DNA from: Cenococcum geophilum 1.58
Lineage: Eukaryota; Ascomycota; Dothideomycetes; Gloniales; Gloniaceae
Direction: 5' to 3'
DNA: 64,000 bases
Assembly: GCA_001692895.1 (NCBI GenBank)
Contig: KV748205.1
Coordinates: forward strand, 1,364,001-1,428,000
The translations under genes and the position numbers were made by a program. Of the stretch, positions 1 to 11,222 are shown piece after piece. Position 1 is the stretch's first letter. Every line of letters starts with the position of its first letter. The notes under the pieces are model-generated. The model was given only the letters and a program-made list of their open reading frames with translations. It searched no databases and had not been told where the DNA came from.

Positions 1-782
1 ACTGCGACAACGGTGGGACGACTGACAAGGTCCATAATATCACGTACGACGTCTCGATCTGCATGCCGGAACAAACTAACTTCACTGGCTACCGCAATCA
101 TTTCCGCATGCCGTCATCTGAGTCAGCAGGGCTTGGCAATTTCTGGTATTCCTTTGACCACGGGATGGTCCATTACGTCCAGATAGACACCGAGACGGAT
201 CTCGGCCATGGACTGATTGCCCCAGACGAGCCTGGTGGCTCAGAAGGCGAGGATGCAGGCCCTTTCTCCAACATTAAGAACGCACAAACGAATTGGCTTG
301 CCAAGGACCTTGCATCAGTTGACCGGTCAAAAACGCCTTGGATCCTTGTGGCCGGCCACCGCCCGTGGTACATCAGCGCGCAGAACGACAGCTCGGACGT
401 GTGCCTTGAGTGCCAGAGCGTGTTTGAGCCGCTATTCATCCAATACGGCGTCGATCTCGTCCTCTCAGGCCACGTGCACGCATACGAGCGCAACGCGCCA
501 CTGGCGAATTATGCCGTCGATCCGGCTGGCCTCAACAATCCCAAGGCGCCGTGGTACATCACTAATGGTGCGGCTGGCCATTACGATGGGTTGGACTCGT
601 TATTGGAGCCGCTTCCATACTATTCAGTCTTTGCGCAGGATACGGCGTATGGGTGGAGTAGGATTACGTTCCATAACTGCACGCATATGACGCACGAGTT
701 TGTTGCGAGCGCGAATGGGACGGTGCTGGACTCGGCAACACTTTTCAAGAAACGGACATGTGACGAGCAGAAGAAGTATTAG
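1..782 (+). CDS. Purple acid phosphatase (secreted metallophosphoesterase), 3' part
   Basis: This is the C-terminal portion of a secreted purple acid phosphatase, a dinuclear-metal enzyme that releases phosphate from organic esters outside the cell. The frame is open from nt 3, so the Met at 63 is internal and the true start lies upstream of the window. Visible family motifs are AGHRPWY (about nt 350-370) and GHVHAYER (about nt 466-490); both supply metal- or substrate-binding histidines. The stretch TNGAAGHYDG follows in the C-terminal part. The upstream GDxxY and GNHE motifs are outside the window. Several NxS/T sites (NIT, NDS, NCT, NGT) fit a glycosylated secreted protein. The frame ends in a TAG stop at 780-782 and shows no damage; codon use and GC are normal, unlike everything downstream. 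It is probably the last intact gene before the AT-rich block. Confidence 0.9.
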   Translation, partial: CDNGGTTDKVHNITYDVSICMPEQTNFTGYRNHFRMPSSESAGLGNFWYSFDHGMVHYVQIDTETDLGHGLIAPDEPGGSEGEDAGPFSNIKNAQTNWLAKDLASVDRSKTPWILVAGHRPWYISAQNDSSDVCLECQSVFEPLFIQYGVDLVLSGHVHAYERNAPLANYAVDPAGLNNPKAPWYITNGAAGHYDGLDSLLEPLPYYSVFAQDTAYGWSRITFHNCTHMTHEFVASANGTVLDSATLFKKRTCDEQKKY

Positions 783-1440
783 GACCATGGCCACGATAGC
801 CACTAACGGTAATGTGTATGCTTGGAAAGCGGTGGATGTTCTGTTGCGTTAGTCATACCCAGGTTTGCGATCTACAACTACGTAGCGACAGCTAGATTTT
901 GGACAGAGTATTGAGACCAGTGATGCAATTGGATTGAATCTATTTTGGTCTGGTTTAGACAAACCAAAATCTCAAGTAGATCCAGTTTATTATCCAATCC
1001 GATTGGCCGATCTGGATCGGTTTTGAAGCTCTAACGATAACCGAAATACAGTATAACCAATGAAGGCTTAATATTGATAAATTTAGTAAGAGGTATTGTA
1101 AGCTTTGCAGTGTGGGAGAATTGAGTGAACGACTTGATTGTAAATGTAGCTCTAAAGTCTCTATATATACACGAGGTAGGGGGCAAGGAGATGACGATGA
1201 TGTATAATTGCCTCGGTAGACAGCGCTTACAGTCGGCAATAGGTAATGAAAATAGGTAGTGAGACATACGATGTCAAGAAACGAGGTGGCGAGTCACAAG
1301 GTGATGCGAGCCTCTATAGTCGGTTACAGGTATCGCATACAAGTGAGATATGGCTCATGTATTATCTTAAAATCGCTCTATCCCATGCGCTGTCAAGATA
1401 GGCGTACAAGTGGACGAGCCAACCAGAGGCTCTAGATCAA
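783..1440. other. Intergenic flank of normal composition
   Basis: This is the 3' flank of the phosphatase gene. No ORF with recognisable content is seen. Composition is ordinary up to about 1440, where the sequence changes abruptly to AT-rich, TpA-dominated DNA. The only structure noticed is a degraded copy of a hAT-type MITE (see 918-1062). Confidence 0.6.
918..1062. repeat. Relic related to the hAT-type MITE in the HET gene
   Basis: The segment begins with CAGTGATG, the terminal motif of the MITE at 38841-39267. It contains the same ordered blocks as that MITE: an AAACCAAAATCT block, an ATTGGC block and a TGGATCGGTT block. No matching 3' terminal repeat or target duplication was found, so this is a truncated or decayed copy. 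The assignment rests on by-eye alignment only. Confidence 0.35.
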
Positions 1441-2247
1441 ATGGAGTCTTGATAAACTTAGAGTTTAGATTCTATTAGTTAAAATTATATATATTTTAAA
1501 AGCTTTAACTTTTTATAAAAATTTTAATAGTTAGTGGTTTAGTATATTCAGTCTGCTATATTAAATTATTAAATTATTATAGATAATATATAAGGCTAAT
1601 TAATGAATATTGCCTATATAGAGTATTATAAACACGTTCTAAATATATTTCAAGTATATGCCAATCCTATTCTGACTATATTCTAATCTTATTCCTAAAC
1701 CGTCTTATTATCTTTATTATCTTTATTATCTATCTTAGGTCTATACTAAATTACAGTAAAGAAATGCTTTATAGTTATGTAGATAGCTAACTTAAAGTAT
1801 TTTAAAATGTATTAGGAATGGAGTTAATATATAATAAGAGTATATACTAATTAATCTAGTAGTTTAGTAAACTATATAAGAAGATAATAGTCTAAACTCT
1901 TTAGCGAGGCGATTTATAAGGTTGTAGTTATATTAATATAGCTAGAAATATAAATAAAATATAAATAAAATACTTACTAAGCCTTTGTTTTTTATAAACT
2001 TAAGATAAAAAGTATAAATGACTACGTTATTATATTCTAGCTGTTTTCTAGGCTATACCTTAGTCTTTAAAATATGTTTTAAACCCATTTTATTATTATA
2101 GGCTAGTCTAGCTAGTACTACTAGCAACTTAAGAGGCTCTTTAGATTTACTAGCTTTAAGTTTAAAATGTGTTTTAAGTATATTTAAAATAGCTTAAGGT
2201 TATATATAAGTTTAAAGGGCGTACTTTTTCTAGGCTAGAGTAGTTAT

Positions 2248-2405
2248 TATAAAGGCTTAGTTAATAGAATAAAAATCTATTAGTAGCTAGTAAACTATAA
2301 TTCCAAAATAAGGACTAGAAGAAGGTTAAGGAAAAGGCACGTCTATATATATGGCGCTAAGACTTAGCCGAGCCCCTAACTAGGGTGTATAATAGTGCCG
2401 TAATA
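2248..2405 (-). repeat. LTR (158 bp) of element 2248-3791
   Basis: Direct repeat of 3634-3791. The outer boundary is defined by the GTTAT duplication at 2243-2247. It is the 3' LTR if the element is read on the minus strand. Confidence 0.85.
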
Positions 2406-3270
2406 TTATTCCCCCCTTTAGTAAAGCCTGCCCTTAGGCTTTATAGTTATCCTCCCCGTTAAAAAGCCTACGTTATTATCCTTCTAAGCATTAAATCCGT
2501 TTTAAATTATTACTACAAGCGGAGTAGTAAGGGTTAATTAAATAGCTATAGGCAGAGTAATAAAAGTTAGTTAGGTAGCTATAGGCAAAGTAGTAAATAG
2601 TTAGTAAAATTTTTTTAGGCCGTATAGTGCTAGTCCTAACATTAGGAGGTTAATATGTATATATAGCCCGGCCTAGGCCAGTAATATATATTACTAGAGC
2701 CTTTCGTTCTTTATTATCTCCTAGCTCTCTTTTCCGCCTTTTAAAAAGGCTTGCCCTAAGCTATAAGTTACTCTCTCCTATAGGAGCTTCCTAGGGTTAG
2801 TTAGGTTAGTTAGGTAAATAAAAAGTAGAAAGGTAGGTAAATAGAAAGTAAGAAGGTAGGTAAATAGAGAGTAGGAAGATAAGTAAATATTATCCCGTTA
2901 GCCAGTCCGTAGGCATTATAATAGTAGGTATATTAGCGCTGTTCTTATCAGTCTTTAGCAGTACGGTGCCATTGTTAGGTAGTAATAGTAGGTCAAATAT
3001 TTAGAGCTTAGTCTATTATTTAGTTGGTGGGTTATAGGCGTATTGGCACGATTGTCGTTAGATTAAGATAGTAGGCGTCTTAGCGCTATCATTGTCTTAT
3101 TTGTGGTTTATGGTAGTATAGTACTAGCGTCGGTCTTTCCTTAATGTTTATTAAAGCTTACATAGCTTAGTATTAATTAGGGTTATTTATTATGGCTTAT
3201 AGCCCAGTCTTAATTAAGGTCATTTTTCGCAGCGTGCGTAGCTTAGTATTAGTTAAAAAGGATTGTCCTT

Positions 3271-3447
3271 CTATCCCTTGCACGGATAGAGCGCTATATT
3301 TTGTGGCCCGTGCGCAAGAAGATTAAAAACTTTTAAGAGTTTTGGTTTAGTGATGCGGCAGAACGACTTACCGCCTATTTATATACCTCTTTAATTAGTG
3401 CGCACGGGCCGCATTTTATAGAGCGTTATTATCTATATAAGGGATAG
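3271..3447. repeat. Inverted repeat, about 45-bp arms, inside the LTR element
   Basis: The left arm (3271-3315) is complementary to the right arm (3400-3447), with an 84-bp spacer. The arms start CTATCCCTT and end AAGGGATAG, and their inner ends are GC-rich (GGCCCGTGCGC). It could be a MITE inserted in the element or an element-encoded hairpin. No clear target duplication was found. Confidence 0.6.
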
Positions 3448-3633
3448 GCGTGTCTTTCTATCCTCTACTAGCTAGTCTTGCCTCGGCCTTTAATTAGTTA
3501 GTTGTAGGCGTATTAATATAGGTCTGATCGGCCAGTTCTTCTAGGCTATAGTAAACGCGTTACTACTTACTCTCCTAAATAAGCCTTAGCGCATCTATTG
3601 CAGGGTAGAATTAAAATATTAGTCTTAGAGTAA

Positions 3634-3791
3634 TATAAAGGCTTAGTTAATAAAATAAGAATCTATTAGTAGCTAGTAAACTGGAATTCTAAGACAAGGA
3701 TTAGAAGAAGGTTAAGGAAAGGATATATCTATATATATAGCGCCAAGGCTTGGCCGAGCCCCTACCTAGGGTCTGTAACAGTGCCGTAATA
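3634..3791 (-). repeat. LTR (158 bp) of element 2248-3791
   Basis: Direct repeat of 2248-2405. The outer boundary is defined by GTTAT at 3792-3796. It differs from its partner mostly by transitions. Confidence 0.85.
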
Positions 3792-4653
3792 GTTATATTC
3801 TTATTACCGGAGCATTAAGGAGAGTTATTACGGCTAGTAGGAGAAATAAAGTGACGGCAGTGGCGGCGAGTAGTGGAAGGAGAGGGGTGGGGCCCTAGAA
3901 TAAGATTTAAATATATTTATTTATTTATAATAATAGAGATAGTAGTGTTATAGAGCTTTATAAGGCTATTAAAGGAGACTATAATTATTAGTAATATGTT
4001 TTAAATATATTTTAAATAAATAAATAAACTCTTTACTGCCTAAATTTTAGCAGTAAATAGCTTTTAGTAATACTAGCTGGTCTAAAAGTAAAGCTGTAAG
4101 CCTTTTTAATACAGGCATATAAAATACTAGTAGTTTAAAAATACTTCTAAACACGATTGAGATATATTAGCTATTATAGTTTTATAAAAAAGCATATTTA
4201 TAATATACCCGATAGCCCTAATCTAAGTCTCCTAACTAAGGCATATAAAAAACTTCACTGTACTTAATAATAACTTTAATAAGCTCTATACTATTTTATA
4301 ACTAGTTAGATATATTACTAATATTTAAAAGTATATATATAAGGGTTATTTTAACCCTTACTCGGACTTGCAGCTTTCCTATCCTCCTTATTGGTTCGTC
4401 TTTCTCCGTACTAGGTTATTGCCTACCCTTATTACTATATTGTCCTCTTCTATCAACTCTCCTTATAACTTATGCTCGGCTTACCTACTCCCTACTATAT
4501 ACCTTAGCAATATGCCTTATAATATACCTTGTTTACTACCTTATTTCTAGTCTTTTTTTATTTAAAAAAAGGGTAATTTATAAGCTTACCTAGTTTAAGG
4601 TATCTCTTACAGGAACCCTATTATAATTAGAATATATTATAATAATATTTAGA

Positions 4654-4840
4654 TGTTATAGTACGTGCCAACTGTCAAGGTACGATGTATAAGGTGACTA
4701 TATATGATTGACAAACGATGTCGTGTAAGGATCTATATAGGAGGTGAGGCGGTATATATACGTGTCGCTTAGGGGTCAGGTCTGTGCTCATGCATACGCG
4801 TATACGAGCCATAACAACGCGTTAGGTTAGTGCCGTGACA
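4654..4840 (-). repeat. Candidate solo LTR (187 bp)
   Basis: The segment starts TGTTATAG and ends GGTTAGTGCCGTGACA. Read on the minus strand, its first 21 bases equal the start of the gypsy LTR at 58998, its last eight bases (CTATAACA) equal that LTR's end, and both are 187 bp long. The interiors differ, so it is a related subfamily. The flanks TTAGA (4649-4653) and TTAAA (4841-4845) could be a target duplication with one transition. No internal region or second LTR is nearby. Confidence 0.55.
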
Positions 4841-5159
4841 TTAAATCTTATTTTAAAATCCTATTTAAAGTTTATTTAAAGTTTACCTAGAATTATATAA
4901 TTTAGTTTTAAGTCTAGGTTTCTTTTAGGTGTATAGGTTAAGCGCAGTCTAACCTATAAAGTAAGTAAGTAACTTTTAGTGTCTATAACGCGTTAGCGTA
5001 TTATTATGGATAAAGGTCCTTTTAGGGTAGGATATTTTTAAGGCCTTCCTAGGTAGTATAGGGAGAGCTTAGTATAATATAACGAGCTTATATAAATGCC
5101 TCTAAAACAAAGCTTATAGATTGTTACTATATAAAGATACTAAGCTAAAGAGAAGAAGA

Positions 5160-5290
5160 AGAAGAGGAGGAGGAGGGCCCTTAGGGGTTAACGCAAATAT
5201 AAAGGGGTTGCTAGGGCGCTAATAATAAGCGAGCTAATAGCGATTTTCCATCTTAGGGATGGAAAATCCTAATTAGTTAGTAGAAGTTAG
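5160..5290 (-). repeat. Inverted fragment shared with the 3' interior of copia element 30176-36276
   Basis: This stretch matches, in reverse complement, the sequence around 35805-35890. Both contain the same short perfect hairpin (GATTTTC...GAAAATC; 5242-5268 and 35819-35845) followed by TAATTAG and a run ending in the GGGCC block. It joins the truncated copia relic at about 5290, so it is probably a piece of a second copy of the 30-kb copia family. Confidence 0.55.
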
Positions 5291-8200
5291 GGTTGGTAAA
5301 ATATGGCAAAAGTATGGCAGAATTTAGTAGGTAATATGTTCTAGCACTATTATAAATATAGGTAGCGCAAAGTAGTAACCTACCTTTTTTTAATATATAT
5401 TAACCTACTGCTCTAAGGCCTACTCTAGATTAGGCAAGAGATTATTTATACTTATTAGCGTATATACTAGATAAATATCTTTTAAATAGAAGGTGCTGGC
5501 GATTTTATTAATATAGGAATCCTAATAAAGCTAAAGCTTCTATTAAGATCGATTATAGAGAATTCTAATTCCTAAGAACTAGATTAGTTCTCCTAGGTTC
5601 TTAATCTTATACTTCTTTATTAGCTCTTTCTTAAAGAGTTAAAGCTTTAATAGGTCTTCTATGCGGTAAGCTGCTATAATATTATTAATATAGAAGAACA
5701 AAATTAGCCAGTTGTTATAAAATAACGTAATTAATCACTTAGTTAGCCGCCCTCAAAACTCACTGAAATTTAGAAAATTTATACTTTAATATCTTAATAA
5801 CCACTTAATAACAAATTCTAATTATTTGGATTTAGGCTTTTATATATACTTTAGAGCTTTTATTAAAGTTATATAGTAAATAATTTAGTAGTTTTTAAGA
5901 TATAGTAAGATATAGTATTTTAGCCCCCAAATTTTAATATCTTAAAAGCTACTAAACTATTTACTATATAACTTTAATAAAAGCTATAAAGTATATATAA
6001 AAGCCTAAATCCAAATAATTAGAATTTATTATTAAGTGGTTATTAAGATATTAAAGTACAAATTTTCTAAATTTTAGTGAGTTTTAAGGGCAGCTAACTG
6101 GGTGATGCGGCTAACTAAGTGATTGACTACGTTAGGCATAATTCTCTATTAACTGCCTTTAGACCTAGGGTCGTTAGGGTAGTTAAGAACTTATTAAACT
6201 AAAATAGTAGTAATTATCTAAGGCCGTATAAAGCTCTTTAAAGGAGCAGATATCTACCCTTCTATTAAAAGCTACTTAGAAACTTAATATAGACTGTCTT
6301 ATTAATAAGGCTATTAGTAAAATCATTAACTATATTGCAATTTTAAGTCTCTAGATTATATGCAGCGATAATTACTACTATAGCCCTAAATACCTTAGCC
6401 ATAAGAGTTACTATATATATGTCCTTTTTACTAAGTTATTATAAGTTACCTTATATATAAAAACGGGCTTTAAATTTAACTAGATATCTATTAGTATTAA
6501 ACTTATAAGTAAATACCTAGGTAATAGGTAAGATATTAAGCGACACTGTCCATTTAACGGCCTTAAATATCCCTTACTGCTTAAGGTTATTATATTCCTT
6601 ATTAGCGGCTTTAGTAAAGCTATCTTTATATAGGTAAGCTTAAAGCTCCTTCTAGCTATAAGGTAGTAATAGAAGCTTATTATAGTGTAATTACTTTTAG
6701 TAATATCTACTTCTAGTAGTAAAGGCTCTATAGAAGGTAGGAAGGGTATTTAATTGCTTAATATCTATTAGATAAGCTACTTAATATATAAAGAGCTTCT
6801 TAGTTCTTCTACCTTTTATAATATTAATATCGCCTATATTGCTGTAAATCTTCTATCTTAAATAGGCTTTTTTGGAATAAGTTTAAATTAGGGTCTCCAA
6901 TTAACTAAGGAACTTAATAGCTCTTTATTAGTAGTATTTAACTAAAGTTCTAGCGTCTTAGCTAGGGTAAAGGGGCTAGGTATAGAGTCGTCCTTTAAGG
7001 CTTATAAGCTAATTATATTATTGTCTTAATCCGCCACTTAATCTTAACTTTTATTAGTATCTACCTATTAACTTCCACTAATATCCGCCTTGTCCTCCTT
7101 ATCTAACGTCTTATTTAACATCTTATTAAGCTCTTCCTAAAGCGTCCTATTAATATTTAACACATTGATTATCTTTAAAATATAATCCGCGCGTTTCTAG
7201 AGTAGATTTATAAGATTTGGCTAACTATTATTATAGAGTAATTGCTTATTAAACGTTGCGTCTCTTATTTAAATTACCTTTTTTTCACTAAATATATAGA
7301 CCCTAAAGATATTCGTTAATTAGTACCCTACTAAGTATCTAATATAAACCCTTACCTTAAGCTTATATATACGCAGGATATTATATTTAAGCAAGTAAGC
7401 TCTATAGCTATATTCGGCTTTAATAGTAAGAGCCCTAGTGTTAACTAAAGCTTTTTAAAAGGTATTATCTAGCTAAGCTAGGCGTTCAGTGTCAGATCAA
7501 TTAAATACGCTATAGCTTTAGTAATTTCTAGCTAGAGCTCTTCTAGTAATTAAGCCTTAATCCATATATATTAAGACTTAATAATAATTACCCCCCTAGA
7601 GTATTTGGTAGAACCGTTCTAAGACTTTATATATAAGGCTAACCGCTCTAGTAATATTCCTTTTTAGGTCCTCTAGGTATTAAACTCGCCACCTAAAAAC
7701 GGTTTCCTATTGATTTAAATTTTTACAATTTTTAGGCTATACTAATGTTCTACCCCATTTAAGTATTATATAATTACTTATATTGTTAATAACTTTATTA
7801 GAAAAAGTATATAGCCTCCTAACTATACTATTAGGGATATAGCGGGGACCTAACCGCACTAATTGTCTGATTAGGATCCTAATATAGCCCTATTAGAAAC
7901 TTAAGTATAAGAATTATATAGTGGCCTCCTAGCAGTCCCGCTCGGTTCCTACTAAGTTCCTATTAGGTTTCTATTAGGACTGCTAGGAGGCTCTAGGAGG
8001 CTCTAAGAGCTCTAGGGTCTTAGCACGCGAATAATTTCCTAATACTTATAGGCGAAGGTCTCGGCCTTATTTAAACGTAAAATTTTATTATAGAAATTTA
8101 TTACCTAAATATAATCATTATATACCACAATCTCTAAAAATAAGTTAATATGTACTTGGTAAAAGGGCTAGTTGCCTTACTAGTAGGTGTTTTTCTTAAT

Positions 8201-8700
8201 ACAATTTTATAAGTCTTGTTAGTAATATAGGTCTTATAGTCGATTGTTACTAAGCCCTAAAGTTTTACACCTCCTACTTCCTAGGGTAGATGCTTAATTA
8301 CACTAGGTCCTATATAGCTTAGTCTCTTATATTAAAGTCCGCCTACTACTTCCTAACTAGAAAGGGGGTTTTATAATTAAACCGCAAATAAGGCCTTACT
8401 TAGGGTCCTTAATTACAGCTTATTGTACTTAAGGGTTAATTAATTATAATGGCGCTCGCAATATACGGTTTTATAATTATTTTTACACAGAAGGTTCCTT
8501 TTATTGTCCCACTATATATTCTTCTTATTAAACTTTCTTAGGCAGGCTAAATTTGTCTAGTGAGCTAGTATATATACTATATTAGCTAAGAAGATCTTTC
8601 TAAGACTTAATAGCGTTTAGATAGTAATTGCCGCCGTCCTTATACCCTTAATTAGGTCTATACCTATCCCAATATATATAAAGTCCTTACTTAGTTAAAG
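5290..8700 (-). mobile_element. Ty1-copia retrotransposon relic (integrase and reverse transcriptase)
   Basis: Reading the minus strand from about 8700 down, copia pol domains appear in the right order. A pre-integrase/integrase start with degraded zinc-binding residues lies near 8310-8000. The reverse transcriptase core, with a KFKAR-type motif, lies near 6640-6455. A degraded YVDD-box region (FFYINNI) is at about 5700-5680, followed by a GELIxFLGIR-like stretch to about 5560, then the start of the connection region. RNase H is missing and the relic stops near 5290. A MITE splits it just upstream of the YVDD box. Many stops at Gln/Trp positions indicate RIP. It is a different family from the copia element at 30176. 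No LTRs were found. Confidence 0.75.
5725..6132. mobile_element. Fot1/pogo-type MITE (408 bp), TA duplication
   Basis: The element is almost entirely an inverted repeat: arms of roughly 190 bp around a short centre near 5925. The termini are ACGTARTYAATCAC and its complement, and TA lies directly outside both ends (5723-5724 and 6133-6134). ACGTA-type ends with TA duplication are typical of fungal Fot1/pogo-family miniature elements. There is no coding capacity. It sits inside the copia reverse transcriptase region: the copia frame reads up to about 6180 and resumes at about 5710 on the minus strand. It therefore inserted after the copia element. Confidence 0.85.
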
Positions 8701-8744
8701 CTCGTTAATAAACCTTAATTAGTTATTAATGATATATATAGTAC

Positions 8745-8935
8745 ATTGGCAAAATATGGTACCCTACTAATGGCCTCAATGGTTGGTGGTTGACGCAATT
8801 GGCGCGCAGTTAAGGGCATTTGGCAACTCGACCGACTAGCCTATGTCGTGTTTTTTTAACACGCAGCCTACGCGTAGCCTGCGCGCAACCTACGCGCAAC
8901 CTACGCGCAACCTACACGTAACCTGCAACTATAAT
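8745..8935. repeat. Non-RIPed GC-richer islet with 11-bp tandem repeat
   Basis: Between two AT-rich relics lies about 190 bp of nearly normal composition, with many intact CpG and CpA sites. Its right part (about 8860-8930) is a tandem array of an 11-bp unit, CCTACGCGCAA, with about six imperfect copies. It could be the edge of an LTR or a simple minisatellite. No gene is visible. Confidence 0.6.
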
Positions 8936-9649
8936 TATATTTAAAGCCATCCACCTCTTTTATACTAATAATATATTTTAGATAATAAACAAAGGCTACT
9001 TTAAAGCTATTTATAAGGCTAGCAAGGTAAATTATATATACTTCTTTATATAATCCATTATATTATTTTAGACAATTTAATATAATATCCCAACTATTTT
9101 ATAATATATTCTAAAAGCATAAGACCTTTCCTGCTCTCCCTATAATAATAATATACTATAAGTATTTAGCTTTACTAGTATAGCATATATATATAGCTAA
9201 AAAGTAGCTACTAAAAGTAGCAGATATAGGCCGAAAGAAAGGTAGATTAAGAGCTAGTATATATAATAAAGAAGCCGCAGTCATCCTGTAGGAGAGTATG
9301 GAAAGTCTTATACCTAATCTCCTACTAAAAACTCTACCGGCTCCTCTATACTAGAGTCCAGAGTATATATTATAAACTTTATATACTGCTCCTTATTCTT
9401 AATTAAATTTGATATTGCTTTTCCGTTACTATATTAGCTATAGCTGTCCTCTATAAGGCTGTAGTACTGCTTAAATTATATAAATAACTTATTAGATTTA
9501 AACCTTTCCGGCCTAAACTTACCGGTTTCTATATTTAGGATAAAGTGGTATACTAGGGCGGAGGATATATATTCTGCTAAATCTAATAAACTTAGCTAGT
9601 TCCAAAAGTTAAATTAGTAAATATTGTAGTAGTAGTAGGGCCCTAGATT

Positions 9650-9795
9650 TTCTAGCTTACTTTAGGGCTCTCCCTTTAAGATAGACTTGGCGGACTAGTC
9701 TGGCCTACTTTAGAGCTCTCTATTTAGGATAAACTTAGTAAACTAGTCTAGCCTACTCTAGAGCTCTCCCTTTAAGATAGACTTAGTAGATTAGA
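9650..9795. repeat. 48-bp tandem repeat, 3 copies
   Basis: A unit containing TACTTTAGAGCTCTC and AGATAGACTTAGTA recurs at 9658, 9706 and 9754, a period of 48 bp. Copies differ mainly by transitions. It is probably a 16-residue repeat of the minus-strand relic. Confidence 0.8.
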
Positions 9796-11095
9796 TAGTA
9801 TAGCCTAGCTTACTAATAAATAGCCTAAGTTAATAATTGCATTAGTTTTGTTGTCGCTAAGGCTTATAAGGAACCTCTCTCTTATATTATTGCTTAAATC
9901 CGCTATAAGGTCGTTAAGGTTATCTTTGTATGGGTCCTTAATAATTTCTATAGTTAATTAATTCGGTATTAGGCCTGTAGCATATTTAATAACTACGGGC
10001 TAAAGCCGTAGCTAGATTCTAGATTGCTGTTTTCTAGATATCTAGTTCTAGCTGCCTAAGAGGTTAGCGTAGGCTTCTACAACGGGTTAGAGAATAATAA
10101 TAGGTAGTAAAACACCGGATATATACTAACCGCTAATAATAGTGCCATAAAAGTTGTCTGTTCCCTTAGACCTAGTTTTATATTCCCTAATTGCATAATA
10201 TATTACTATTAAAATAAAAGCAATAGTATTACTAGTAAGCTTTTTGAATATATTATAAGAGTAGGGTAATTAGGCAAGGCCGTTTCTTCCTTTACTGTAA
10301 AATATACTAGCTATGCTAGTAACTATCGCGTTAGAACGGAAGTGGTTATTACTTAGCTATTAACTTTTATTAGCATTTTACTAAATAGCATGGGTAAAAT
10401 ACCTTTGTGTAATCCAGCGTAATAAAATTATAATCAGTTAGTAGTTCTATGATTAGTTTGGGCGTGTTATTAAACCCTAGCCTATATACCTCCCTTATAA
10501 TTATATGAGCCTTTATAATTGCGTAATTCCTAAAGTTCCCTATTGCGTTAAATAGCTATATATAATATTAAGATTGTTAATAGACAATTTAATATAATAT
10601 TTCCAGTATATAAATACCTTATGAGCGGACACCGGGTTAGGAATACGATTAGCTTTTTTTTATACTGCTTTTAGCTGCTTTAAAATAGCTTTTAACTATG
10701 CCTTTTTTATTATATCCTTAATAAGGCCTAGAAAGCGGTTAAACTATAAGTTAATAAGATGCCTATTATAAGTCCTAGAGTTAGTTACTAGCCTTGCTAG
10801 TAAAATGGACCTATAAAGCGCAAATATGGGCTTATATCTCTTAGGTGGGTTTTCTTTTATACGTCGCTGTTATAATGTCTAGAGGTACTCTTCTCTTGCC
10901 CGTATTGCGGCAGTTAGGTTAAAATTATTATGGTCTAACTCGTTCTTACTTTCCCTAGTGCTATTTAGGTCCCCTTTAAATTAAACACTAGATTAGTATA
11001 CTCTATATTAAAGGGAGGTTACTTGTTTTGTGGACGAAGCTATATTAGGGTTTAGGTAAATATGGCTTACTAGGGAGAATATAAAGCTAAATATT

Positions 11096-11222
11096 GGTTG
11101 TTTACGCGATAAGGTTTGGATTAGGCGTGTGGGAGAGTATTTTAAACTAGTATATAATTGTTTACGCGGTAAGGTATGGATTGGGTGTATAGGAGAGTAT
11201 TTTAAACTAATACGCAATTGTT
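11096..11222. repeat. 60-bp tandem repeat, 2 copies
   Basis: The unit beginning TTTACGCGRTAAGGT starts at 11101 and again at 11161. On the minus strand it encodes a 20-residue repeat in a frame still open over 11008-11217, although that frame alone is not evidence of a live gene. Confidence 0.75.

Larger units (their letters stand above)
2248..3791 (-). mobile_element. Short non-autonomous LTR retroelement, TSD GTTAT
   Basis: Two direct repeats of 158 bp (2248-2405 and 3634-3791) bound a 1.2-kb interior. The 5-bp direct repeats GTTAT lie immediately outside (2243-2247 and 3792-3796), which fixes the boundaries. The LTRs end in GTGCCGTAATA; TG...CA termini have become TA...TA, as RIP would do. 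A C-rich tract right after the left LTR reads as a polypurine tract on the minus strand, so the element is oriented minus. The interior has no gag or pol that I can read, so it is of TRIM/LARD type. Its first interior block (C-rich tract, then GCCTGCCCTTAGGCTTTA) matches the same place in the gypsy element at 43115-48701, which suggests it was mobilised by that family. Confidence 0.85.

Noticed and set aside
3271..3447. A MITE with defined target duplication inside the short LTR element
   Set aside because: The flanks TGTCCTT and TGTCTTT are similar but not adjacent to symmetrical ends, so a duplication is not proven.
4368..4550. 60-codon plus-strand ORF
   Set aside because: Low-complexity hydrophobic translation in RIPed DNA; no motif.
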